Source: Flaveria trinervia (Eukaryota > Streptophyta > Magnoliopsida > Asterales > Asteraceae). Taken from it: 64,000 nt of DNA. Location of the stretch: the NCBI GenBank assembly GCA_025506515.1, contig JACCIX010001039.1, positions 62,001 to 126,000 on the forward strand, written 5' to 3'. The notes below the pieces were generated by a model, which searched no databases, had not been told where the DNA came from, and saw only the letters and a program-made list of their open reading frames with translations. Position numbers and translations under genes: made by a program. How positions within the stretch are numbered: position 1 is the first letter of the stretch; the number at the start of each line of letters is the position of its first letter. Positions 31,583-42,148 of the stretch are shown here, one piece after another.

Positions 31583-33451
31583 TGTAAGGCCCCGTTCCCG
31601 GGACGCTTACAGCTGGGTTCTCATCGCACATAAAACATATAATTACATTAGTATTTAATAAATCGCAGCGGAAAACTAAAACACACTTTCATTCCATGTA
31701 AATGCTTTTGCAAACTAATACAACATTCGTTACAAAAATAGTTTGTTCGCATTACAATGCAAAAACATTAATCAAAAGAATGCCATCCCAAAAGAGCTGA
31801 GTAGTCGCCCGTGCCATCCTCAGCAAACATTACCTGCCAACTGGAAACACATCAAAGTCAGCGTTGCTGAGTGAGTTCTAGTTTTATAAATAAAACATAC
31901 TTTACCTTCATATAAAACCGTTCGTTACTTTTACATGATCACACATCGTACGTACACATAGATAATATCATTATTATCTTCATCATTCGTTCATTCGTTC
32001 TTTCATTACCTTACTTGCGCATCGGACATCATCCATACCAATACCATGTGCTACACCCCGGTTAGTCGTAGCTACCGGGCCGAACTCAACAAATGAACAG
32101 CTAAACGTATGCCACGGTACTAGGAGTAACCATCAGTCTTAGCTACTGGGCCGAAGTCAACAAATGAACAACTAAACGTATGCCACAGTACTAGGGGTGA
32201 GCGGTAGAGGTTCTACATTCAGGGTCAATCACCAAGAAGGACCCGGTATCCGATGTGTGCAAGACGTTTCATTCGTTCATTAATACATGCATTCATTCAT
32301 CATGTTCCTCTTTCTTTATCTTTCACTTTACGTTACAAAATACTTCGTTCATTCATCATAATAGGTAAAGCCATAGGAAAGATAAACATACATCATAATA
32401 AGGAACCTTAACATGCATCAACATCACATCATACAGGGCAACATCATACATACACAACATGCAACATCATCACCCTCATCATGCCCAACATGCTTTCTAA
32501 GACCTCATCGTCATCTTAAAACTCTTATTGGAACCTTTACATCAAAGCTTACATCTGCACTTTCCCCGAAAGTCAGAAGTCAATCTACACCTTCCTCGGG
32601 TTCAACAGCCCTATTCGGGCGTATGGACACCATTCAGTCGCATGGCCTCCATGCGACTGAACATCATGCGATTGAACTAATACGGATGAACACCTATGCG
32701 AATGAACATCCAGTCGTGCGAATGGACAATGCGGATGAACACCTATGCGACTGGACCTTCAGTCGTGTGAATGAACCTTCAGTCGCATGACCCCCATGCG
32801 ACTGGCCCTCCAGTCGTGCGAATGAATCCAATCGCACCCTAATCGGCCGTATGGCCTGCATTCGGCCTCCAGTCGGTCGCCTAGCCCTAACTGATGCAGA
32901 ATGCAGTTCACCCGACTGCAGCCGAGGGTTTTCGGCCTCCAAACTCATCTAAACCCATTTTAAGCCTAAATCGACCATCCTAAACCTTAGGGATGCATAC
33001 CATAACATTATTCAAGCACAACCAAGCAAGAAATCTAGCCCCAAACGGGTCCTACGCATACATACACGCATACATACGGGTTCACCCAAAAACACGAAAA
33101 AGGGTTTTCAGATGTGTTCCAGCCCCAAAATCATTCAAAAACATGTAAAGAGGGGTCCTAGAACTCACCTAAACGAGCACAACGACAAGAGCTTCGATTC
33201 GCTTGCTTCATGACAATTTTGGCGACCCGAACCGACCCGAACCAACACTTTTTCCTCTTTTTCTCTTCTTTCTCTATATTCTTCTCTTTGAAGCTGAAAT
33301 GTGAGTGTGGGGAGAGTGGGCTGCCCTCTCCCTACATATATCACCACATTTTCCCAACTTTTCTTCGTTGGCGAGTTTGGTCCCTCGACTTTTGGACTTT
33401 ATTTTCTTTTCTTTCGCCACCGCTTCAAAATAATAAATATCCGGTGTTACA
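31583..33451 (-). repeat. Gypsy B 3' LTR
   Basis: 1869 bp. On the minus strand: TATATGTA box (33333-33340), donor-like AG/GTGAGT (intron from 33168), CATGCG/CGCATG array (about 32615-32905), two copies of an approximately 85-bp cassette ending in GTATGCCAC.GTACTAG (about 32045-32205), hairpin/acceptor-like block (31832-31881). Confidence 0.93.
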
Positions 33452-33489
33452 AGTCCACCCCCCTTAAATAGGTTTCGTCCCCGAAACCT
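33452..33489 (-). promoter_or_regulatory. Polypurine tract and hairpin before gypsy B 3' LTR
   Basis: Minus-strand AAGGGGGGTGGACT touches the LTR start. AGGTTTCG/GGGA/CGAAACCT (about 33470-33489) is a perfect 8-bp stem. Confidence 0.8.
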
Positions 33490-34500
33490 GTTATTCTTCG
33501 AACAAACGTGGATAATGCTGTCTCATTTCTTCTTCAGTCTCCCATGTTGACTCGGATCCCTTCCTGTGCTTCCACTGTACACGCACCAGAGGAACCACTT
33601 TATTTCTTAGCCTCTTTTCTTTACGATCGATGATTGCCACCAGTTGCTCCACATAATTGAGCCTTTCATCTATTTCAATGTCCTCCAGTGGAACAATCAT
33701 GTCTTCATCAGCTATACACTTTCTCAGATGAGATACATGGAATGTCGGGTGAATCCACTTAACTCATCTGGCAACTCCAATCTATAGGCCACCTCCCCTA
33801 CTCGAGCAATGATTCGGAAAGGGCCTATATATCTTGGGCTCAACTTGCCCCGCTTTCTGAATCTGATAATACCCTTCCAAGGTGAGACCTTCAACATAAC
33901 CCGTCACCCACCTGGAACTCAATTGTCCTACGTCGCTTATCGGCATACGACTTCTGTCTATCTTTGGCTGCCTTCATAAAGGCTTTAATCTTTTCAAGCT
34001 TCTCTGTCGTAGCCTCGATTACCTCGACGCTCCCCAATTCCTTCTGACCATATCACCCCAACAACGGGTGTTCTGCATCTCCTACCGTATAGCATCTCAT
34101 ATGGTGGCATACCAATACTGGCATGATAGTTGTTGTTGTATGAGAATTCGGCTAACGGTAAGTGGTCATCCCAACTTCCACCAAAATCGATCACACATGC
34201 CCGGAGCATGTCTTCCAGTGTCTGAATGGTCCTTTCTGACTGACCATCAGTCGGGGATGATAAGCCGTGCTAATATGTAACCTCGTCCCCATAGCGTCGT
34301 GGAATTTCTTCCAAAATTTAGATGTAAACCGAGTGTCACGATCAGACACAATAGATACCGGCACACCATGACGAGTTACAATTTCCATGATGAACAGTTC
34401 GGCCAACCTCTCAGATGAATACGTCTCGCGGATCGGTAGAAAGTGAGCACTCTTCGTCAACGATCAACTATCACCCATATGGCATCGTACCCTTTCGGAG
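33490..34500 (-). pseudogene. Gypsy B integrase and chromodomain tail, frameshifted
   Basis: On the minus strand the DDE core appears as SAHFLPIRETYSSERLAELF with SIVSDRDTRF (34191-34460), then LRACVIDFGGSWDDHLPLAEFSYNNNYH (33994-34209). The C-terminal piece 33491-33700 has RNKVVPLVRVQWKHRKGSES and TEEEMRQHYPRLFEE, the chromodomain-like end. The zinc-binding N-terminus (KCLTCLQVK) lies upstream in the 34471-35193 frame. Confidence 0.88.
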
Positions 34501-35946
34501 TACGTGGATGCTTCGTAATGAAGTCCATGGTGATGTGCTCCCACTTCCATTCCGGTATATCCAAAGGTTGTATCTTCCCATACGGCTTTTGATGCTCTGC
34601 TTCACCTGTAAGCAAGTAAGGCACTTACTCACATACTCCACCACGTCACGCTTCATACTCGGCCACCAATAATCTTTCTTCATGTCATGGTACATTTTCG
34701 TGGCACCAGGATGAATGGAGTATCGAGTCTTTTGAGCTTCATCCATTATCTTCACCCGTAGATCCCCCAAACGAGGAATCCACACACGGCCGAATCGAGT
34801 TCTAACACCGAGTGTGTTTTCACCCAATTCCCCAACCAGACCTCTCATTCTTTCCGAGTTAAGATGATCTTCTTTCAATGCCTCATCTTGAAACTCCTTG
34901 ATTTGCTTCATCACATCAGAGGTCATGATTAGTTGATAAGCTTTCACCCGAATCGGTTCGGGCCTTTCCTTTCGACTAAGGGCATCCGCCACCACATTAG
35001 CTTTGCCTGGATGGTAATGGATCTCGCAATCATAATCCTTTATAAGTTCCAACCATCTCCTCTGCCTCATGTTCAGATCCTTTTGCTCGAAGAAGTACTT
35101 CAAGCTCTTATGATCGGTGAATATGGTGCACTTCGTCCCGTAGAGATAGTGCCTCCAAATCTTTAGTGCAAAGACCACGGCTGCTAGCTCCAAGTCATGA
35201 GTGGATAATTAACCTCATGGACTTTCAATTGTCGGATGCATAGGCTATAACCTTCCCTCTCTGCATTAACACACACCCCAACCCTGAGAAGGAAGCATCA
35301 GAATAAACCACCAGATCTTCGCTTCCATCGGTAATGACAGAACAGGAGCTTGAGTCAGTCTTACCTTCAGCTCTTCGAACGCCTTCTCTTGAGCTTGACC
35401 CCATACAAACTTCACATCCTTTTGGGTCAACTTAGTTAGTGGAGAAGCAATCTTAGAGAAGTCTTGGATGAATCTTCTATAGTAGCCCGCCAAGCCCAAG
35501 AAACTACGGATCTCGGATGGCGTCTTTGGTGACCTCCATTGCATAACCGCCTCCACCTTCGCCGGGGCAACCATAATCCCGTCAGGATTCACCACATGAC
35601 CCAAAAACTGAACTTCGCGCAACCAAAACGCGCACTTGGAGAATTTAGCATACAATTTCTCCCTTCTTAACGTCTCCAGTATCTCTCGAATGTGACCGGC
35701 ATGCTCAATCTTGCTCTTCGAATAAATCAGGATATCATCAATAAACACAATCACCGATTTCTCCAACATAGGCCGACACACACGGTTCATCAGATCCATA
35801 AAAGCAGCTGGCGCGTTGGTCAAACCAAAGGACATGACAAGAAACTCGTAATGACCATAGCGCGTGCGGAAAGCTGTTTTAGGGATATCGTGTTCCTTAC
35901 CTTCAACTGATGATAGCCAAACCGAAGATCTATTCTCGAGAACCAA
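34471..35946 (-). pseudogene. Gypsy B reverse transcriptase C-half and RNase H
   Basis: 35266-35946 has PKTAFRTRYGHYEFLVMSFG, VFIDDILIYSKS (catalytic Asp pair present), REVQFLGHVV and the tether KFVWGQAQEKAFEEL. RNase H continues in 34471-35193 from MELAAVVFALKIWRHYLYG through FTDHKSLKYF to VVADALSRKERPEP, then into the integrase N-terminus (HPGATKMYHDMKKDYWWPSM). Shifts lie near 35260 and 35950. Confidence 0.9.
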
Positions 35947-35977
35947 CTAGCACCCTGAAGCTGGTCGAACAAATCAT

Positions 35978-37279
35978 CTATCCTCGGTAAGGGTAGCAGT
36001 TCTTCACTGTCAACTTGTTCAGTTCGCGGTAGTCAATGCACATCCTCATACTACCATCCTTCTTCTTTACAAATAGGACCGGAGCACCCCAAGGAGAGAT
36101 ACTCGGTCTAATGAACCCCTTATCAAGCAGCTCTCGCAACTGCTCCATCAACTCGTTCATCTCGGTTGGAGCCAACCGATATGGTGCCTTGGCAACAGGA
36201 GGTTGGGCACCCGGTATCAGATCAATCTGAAATTCAATCTCTCTGTCAGGTGGCACTCCTGATAAGTCTTCTCGGAACACGTCTGGAAAGTCACACACAA
36301 CTGGTACATCAGCTAGTTGTGGTGTTGGTGTATCCACATCCTTTACATAAGCCAAGTAGGCGCTACATCCACGCCTCATACACTTTCCCGCCACCGCCAT
36401 TGAGATCACCTTCGGAATCGTAGTAACCCGATCACCATAAACCGTTACCAAACATCCGTCAGGCGCTGTCAACCGAACCATCTTCTTGCGACACACAATG
36501 TTCGCCTCGAAATCCGCCAACCAATCCATCCCAAGAACCAAATCGAAACCACCCAAGGTCATCACGAACGGTCTAACAGGAAACCTATGACCCTCAAGTT
36601 CCACTTCACAATTCTCTATCATCTCAGAAATCCTGGTAGACTTACCTATGGCAGTTTCTACATCAAATGGCGCATCAACACGTCTACTACTAACAGGCAG
36701 CTTAGCACAGAAAGCAGCAGAAACAAAACTCCTACTAGCACCCGAATCAAATAACACAGAAGCTAAAGTCTGGTTCACTAGAAACGTACCGGACACAACG
36801 TCAGGGTCCGTCCTAGCCTCCTCCTGTGTCATGGTGAACGCTCTGGCGCTCGCCCTCGGCCCATCACTTCCTGTCTTCTTCACCCCTGAACCCTCAGTCC
36901 TCGACTTCTTACAATCTCTGCTCATATGACCAGTTTCCCCACAGTTAAAACATTTGCCCGACATGCAATCCTTCGCCATATGCCCTGTCTTCCCACACTT
37001 GAAGCACAAGTTTGACCCAAACCTACATTCCCCGCTATGCTCCCTTCCACACTTGCCACACCTTTTCAACCCCGCACTTGATGTGACCACACGGCATTCA
37101 TCCACCCGTGCCTTTTTGTTACCCATCGGGGCATCACCCCGACCGAACCGTTTCCCGTTCCAGTTCCGATCACCACCACCCTTCCTACTCGCCTCAGTCA
37201 CCACCACCTCCCGCTCGTCATACAACCTCCCTGCCAAATCAACTGCCGACCTAAACGTGCTTGGTCGGGCGGCGATCAT
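35978..37279 (-). CDS. Gypsy B gag C-terminus, protease and reverse transcriptase N-half
   Basis: A 433-residue open frame. Three zinc knuckles in the first third (CGKCGREHSGEC, CFKCGKTGHMAKDC, CFNCGETGHMSRDC); aspartic protease active site VLFDSGASRSFVSAAF; conserved GGFDLVLGMDWLADFEANI; then reverse transcriptase fingers (APYRLAPTEMNELMEQL, GAPVLFVKKKDGSMRMCIDY) up to a shift at NCYPYRG near 35985. The internal Met start is only the first in the frame; translation would begin in gag. Confidence 0.9.
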   Translation of the reverse strand: MIAARPSTFRSAVDLAGRLYDEREVVVTEASRKGGGDRNWNGKRFGRGDAPMGNKKARVDECRVVTSSAGLKRCGKCGREHSGECRFGSNLCFKCGKTGHMAKDCMSGKCFNCGETGHMSRDCKKSRTEGSGVKKTGSDGPRASARAFTMTQEEARTDPDVVSGTFLVNQTLASVLFDSGASRSFVSAAFCAKLPVSSRRVDAPFDVETAIGKSTRISEMIENCEVELEGHRFPVRPFVMTLGGFDLVLGMDWLADFEANIVCRKKMVRLTAPDGCLVTVYGDRVTTIPKVISMAVAGKCMRRGCSAYLAYVKDVDTPTPQLADVPVVCDFPDVFREDLSGVPPDREIEFQIDLIPGAQPPVAKAPYRLAPTEMNELMEQLRELLDKGFIRPSISPWGAPVLFVKKKDGSMRMCIDYRELNKLTVKNCYPYRG

Positions 37280-38092
37280 ATGCGGCGAACATCCACCGGT
37301 AAACCCTGAATGTACCTCTTGATTTTCCGAGACAGAGGCGTCACCTGATCAGGCACAAGCCGTGCCATTTCATTAAACTTGGTGGTATACTGCTGGTGTG
37401 TCATGGTTCCAGCCTCCAATTGTAAAAACTCCCTTTCCAACTTATCCATTTCTCTGTGAGGACAAACTCCTCAATCACCAACCTTCTCAGCTCAGGCCAT
37501 TTCATTTTCCCAATGGCCCTACTACCCTCAGCTTGGACAATGTTGTCCCACCAGCACAGAGCTGAATCCACAAAAGAGTGGGTAGCAAACTTCACTTTTT
37601 GATCCTCTCGACACTCGCTGATATCGAGAACAGCTTCCATTTCCCTCACCCACCGGTGAGCAGCTGTAGCGGTACCGTTTCCATCAAAAGTAGGGGGCTT
37701 GCATCTCATAAATGCCCCGTAGTTACATCCTCGCACTGCCTCTGGCACAGGCTCTTCTTCTTCCTCTTCATCATCAGACAGAATCGTTTCCGGCTCTGGT
37801 TGTTCCCGTTCTCCAGAGGATCTGTTTCTTTCTTTTCTTTCCCCTTCTCGTACAGCCTTAATAACTTCAGTCACCACAGACGGTAAGATTGTCTGCATGA
37901 CCTGATGGACTTCTTCTACAACAGCCTCCTTTACTGAGGCTCTCAGATTGGCGCTTTCGTCGCCACCCTACGGATGAGGGGTCTCTGGTTCTTCATGAAC
38001 CACCCTCTCAACTCTGGGTCTCCTCTCTTAGGTCGCGGTTCAGCACCGTGACCTCCACCCCTAGAAGCTTTCGAAGATCTACCTCCGGCCAT
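37280..38092 (-). pseudogene. Gypsy B gag N-terminal part, frameshifted
   Basis: Start at 38092 (MAGGRSSKASRGGG), shared with C and E. A shift near 38040 sends that frame astray. The body (37401-37898) has LPSVVTEVIKAVREGERKER, an acidic run, NYGAFMRCKPPTFDGNGTAT and REMEAVLDISECREDQ, the capsid-like region. A further shift near 37460 and one near 37285 separate it from the next frame. Confidence 0.88.
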
Positions 38093-38441
38093 CACACGCA
38101 CACTGAAAGATTCAAACACCAACACGGTCATTCAAGGAAACAACTCAGTTTATGTCAAGTATAGTAAGTCCCTAATTACAGTGGCCAGTTGTGATTAGCC
38201 ACTTACTTTACTCTTCATACCCCAAGTATTACCTGTCCTGACTACATCAGTATTTAAATCTACGTATAACACATAACACATACCATGCGCACATAAAACC
38301 AGTTAACTTAACGAAAATACCTGATGGCACGCAGCTACTCGGATTGGCATCCCATTCCCATTCCGTCCCATTCTCAGTTTAAGATTAGGTTTATTTTGAA
38401 AATTTACCCATTTCACTTAAACTTTGGCTCTGATACCAACT
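38093..38441 (-). other. Gypsy B leader: stem-loop and primer site
   Basis: Primer site TGGTATCAGAGC on minus (38427-38438). Minus-strand AGTAAGT (38201-38207) pairs with ACTTACT (38163-38169), with GTGGC/GCCAC inside. The same element is seen in A, C and E. Confidence 0.75.
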
Positions 38442-40314
38442 TGTAAGGCCCCGTTCCCGGGACGCTTACAGCTGGGTTCTCATCGCACATAAAACATATA
38501 ATTACATTAGTATTTAATAAATCGCAGCGGAAAACTAAAACACTTTTTCATTTCCATGTAAATGCTTTTGCAAACTAATACAACATTCGTTACAAAAATA
38601 GTTTGTTCGCATTACAATGCAAAAACATTAATCAAAAGAATGCCATCCCAAAAGAGCTGAGTAGTCGCCCGTGCCATCCTCAGCAACATTACCTGCCAAC
38701 TGGAAACACATCAAAGTCAGCGTTGCTGAGTGAGTTCTAGTTTTATAAATAAAACATACTTTACTTTCATATAAAACCGTTCGTTACTTTTACATGATCA
38801 CACATCGTACGTACACATAGATAATATCATTATTATCTTCATCATTCGTTCATTCGTTCTTTCATTACCTTACTTGCGCATCGGACATCATCCATACCAA
38901 TACCATGTGCTACACCCCGGTTAGTCGTAGCTACCGGGCCGAACTCAACAAATGAACAGCTAAACGTATGCCACAGTACTAGGAGTAACCATCAGTCTTA
39001 GCTACTGGGCCGAAGTCAACAAATGAACAGCTAAACGTATGCCACAGTACTAGGGGTGAGCGGTAGAGGTTCTACATTCAGGGTCAATCACCAAGAAGGA
39101 CCCGTATTCGATGTGTGCAAGACGTTTCATTCGTTCATTAATACATGCATTCATTCATCATGTTCCTCTTTCTTTATCTTTCACTTTACGTTACAATACT
39201 TCGTTCATTCATCATAATAGGTAAAGCCATAGGAAGATAAACATACATCATAATAAGGAACATTAACATGCATCAACATCACATCATACAGGGCAACATC
39301 ATACATACACAACATGCAACATCATCACCCTCATCATGCCCAACATGCTTTCTAAGACCTCGATCGTCATCTTAAAACTCTTATGGGAACCTTTACATCA
39401 AAACTTACATCTGCACTTCCCCCAAAAGTCAGAAGTCAATCTACACCTTCCTCGGTTCAACAGCCCTATTCGGGCGTATGGACACCCTTCAGTCGCATGG
39501 CCTCCATGCGACTGAACATCATGCGATTGAACTAATACGGATGAACACCTATGCGAATGAACATCCAGTCGTGCGAATGGACAATGCGGATGAACACCTA
39601 TGCGACTGGACCTTCAGTCGTGCGAATGAACCTTCAGTCGCATGACCCCATGCGACTGGCCCTCCAGTCGTGCGAATGAATCCCAATCGCACCCTAATCG
39701 GCCGTATGGCCTCCATTCGGCCTCCAGTCGGTCGCCTAGCCCTAACTGATGCAGAATGCAGTTCAACCCGACTGCAGCCGAGGGTTTTCGGCCTCCAACC
39801 TCATCTAAACCCATTTTAAGCCTAAATCGACCATCCTAAACCTTAGGGATGCATACCATAACATTATTCAAGCACAACCAAGTAAGAAATCAAGCCCCAA
39901 ACGGGTCCTACGCATACATACACACATACATACGGGTCTTCACCCAAAAACGCGAAAAAGGGTTTTCAGATGTGTTCCAGCCCCAAAATCATTCAAAAAC
40001 ATGTAAAAGAGGGGTCCTAGAACTCACCTAAACGAGCACAACGACAAGAGCTTCGATTCGGCTTGCTTCACGACAATTTTGGCGACCCGAACCGACCCGA
40101 ACCAACACTGTTTCCTCTTTTTCTCTTCTTTCTCTCTATTCTTCTCTTTGTAAGCTGAAATGTGAGTGTGGGGAGAGTGGGCTGCCCTCTCCCTACATAT
40201 ATCACCACATTTTCCCAACTTTTCTTCGTTGGCGAGTTTGGTCCCTCGACTTTTGGACTTTATTTTCTTTTCTTTCGCCACCGGCTTCAAAATAATAAAT
40301 ATCCGGGTGTTACA
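38442..40314 (-). repeat. Gypsy B 5' LTR
   Basis: 1873 bp. TATATGTA box (40194-40201), donor-like GTGAGT (40027), CATGCG array (about 39470-39760), duplicated cassette (about 38905-39060), hairpin/acceptor-like block (38692-38740). Confidence 0.93.
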
Positions 40315-40319
40315 TACTG
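40315..40319. repeat. Target site duplication TACTG (right of gypsy B)
   Basis: Matches 31578-31582. Confidence 0.9.
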
Positions 40320-41113
40320 TTCAATCAATGGTGGTTTCGCAAAAGAATTGATATACGAATGAGAGATTTGTGTGCTTCCTAGATGAAATTGCGAGTGGTA
40401 GTATGTTAGGAATAGTTAATCGATTGTTATGGATTCCATTAATTGAGTTTTTAACGCGATATGAACGTTGAACGGTTAGAAATTTTTTGGTGTTTTGGTT
40501 TCGGGGATTTCATCAGGAAATCGAGCGTTTCAGCAGGAATTAAAGATGGTTATGGGTTCGATTCAAGCACTAGGACCGATTTGAAACGATTTTAAACTTA
40601 ATTTTCAGTGATTAACGTATTTAGGACGTGGTCGGAGCTGCGTCTGAGGGTGGCCGGACTTTGGCCGGAAAATCGGGGGTGAAAAGGGGACGGGGTTTGG
40701 GTTTTGTAAATCTACATAAGTGGTCCCTGAGGTTTAAAAGTTGATAATTAATGCGCAAACCTTTCTTTTAAGGTTTCTAAAATGACAATTAGGCCCCCTT
40801 GACTTTTAAATCAAGCTTTTATACATTTTAAGTTTACAATTCTTTATTATTAATAACCAAATTATTATAGTTGGTATTATTCTTAGTTTATTATTATTAT
40901 TGTCATTATTATTATAATTTTTATTGTTATTATATCATTTATTAAATTCATTATATTAGTTATTGTTATTTAATAATTATAATCTTTCAAGTTAAGTGAT
41001 TAATAGACCAATTATGGCATAAGTAACCTATAAGTCTCATGAATGACACAACTAACCCATACAAGAATTTAACAAAGCTAACAATAACTTAACTCAAAAT
41101 TACAAGATGTTAC
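40320..41113. other. Non-coding spacer; continuation of the split host sequence
   Basis: The first about 35 bases continue the possible exon at 31513-31582. The rest is intron- or promoter-like with a GGCCGGACTTTGGCCGG inverted repeat near 40653 and an AT-rich run at 40850-41000. It ends in GATGTTACA (41106-41114), which looks like another LTR end. No gene recognised. Confidence 0.5.
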
Positions 41114-41554
41114 ACACAACACCATTAAAGCACACACAAGCTCAAAAGCAAGACCCACACGACTCATACACATACCCACACATACACAAACGGGTCAAAC
41201 ACCCACACACACCAAAACCCTGATTTCAGATGTGTTCCAGCCCCAAATCATTCAAAAACGTATAAAAGAGGGGTCCTAGAACTCACAAATGACCACGACG
41301 AGAAGAGCTTTGATTTGACCCACTTCTCAATGATTTTGCTCTCTTGAACCAACCCGAACCAACTTTTCTTCCTTTTCTCCCTCTCTCTTCTTTGGCTGAT
41401 TTTGGTAAGTGTGGGGAGAGGGTAAGGGTTGAACTCTCCCTTAAATACTCCCACTCACCCAACTTTCTCTCATTGGTGAGTTTGGTCCCTCGACTTTGGA
41501 GTTTATTTCTTTTTCTTCTTTCGTTGGCTTCAAAGAAAATATCCGGGTGTTACA
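41114..41554 (-). repeat. Gypsy C 3' LTR, U3-side fragment
   Basis: Matches about 50850-51297. Contains a TATTTAAG box on the minus strand (41447-41454). The rest of the LTR, including the repeat array and hairpin block, is gone. Confidence 0.87.
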
Positions 41555-42148
41555 AGTCCACCCCCTTATATAGGTTTCGCCCTCGAAACGTGTTATTCCT
41601 CGAACAAATGTGGATAATGTTATCTCATTTCTTCCTTAATCTCCCATGTTCACTCGGATCCTTTCCTATGCTTCCACTGTACACTCACAAGAGGAACCAC
41701 TTTATTTCTTAGCCTCTTCTCTTTTCGATCGATGATTGCCACTGGTTGCTCCACATAATTGAGCCGTTCGTCTACTTCGATATCTTCTGGTGGAACAATC
41801 ATATCTTCATCTGCCAAGCATTTTCTCAGATGAGAAACATGGAATGTCGGGTGAATTCCACTTAACTCATCTAGTAACTCCAATCTATAGGCCACCTCTC
41901 CTACTCGAGCAATGATTCGGAAAGGGCCTATGTACCTCGGGCTCAACTTGCCCCGCTTTCTGAATCGAATAATACCCTTCCAAGGTAAGACCTTCAACAT
42001 AACCCGGTCACCCACCTGGAACTCAGTCAGTCTGCGTCATTTATCGGCATACGACTTCTGTCTATCTTTGGCTACCTTCATGAAGCCCTTGATCTTTTCA
42101 AGCTTCTAAGACGTAACCTCAATTACCTTGAAGCTCCCTAGTTCTTTC
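41555..42148 (-). pseudogene. Gypsy C integrase C-terminus and chromodomain tail
   Basis: The 41650-42015 frame gives GDRVMLKVLPWKGIIRFRKR, LSPRYIGPFRIIARVGEVAY, HPTFHVSHLRKCLADEDM and the RNKVVPLVSVQWKHRKGSE tail, followed by a shift. Bases 42016-42148 hold the preceding QKSYADK-like stretch. It continues at 44878 on the far side of the solo LTR. Confidence 0.88.

Larger units (their letters stand above)
31583..40314 (-). mobile_element. Gypsy B: complete, young Ty3/gypsy element
   Basis: 8732 bp with LTRs 31583-33451 and 38442-40314, TG...CA ends and perfect 5-bp duplication. LTRs are nearly identical; many of the differences that I see are one-base indels. On the minus strand: primer site, leader, gag, protease, reverse transcriptase, RNase H, integrase with chromodomain tail, polypurine tract. 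Frames are interrupted about eight times by small shifts, otherwise all domains are present. The youngest-looking element of the window. Confidence 0.95.

Noticed and set aside
32413..32948. Frames rich in MRLNE or RMDNADEH units in gypsy B LTR
   Set aside because: Read-through of the CATGCGACTG repeat array.
40320..41113. A complete extra LTR ending at GATGTTACA (41114)
   Set aside because: No matching start, no partner copy and no duplication found; left as unassigned spacer.
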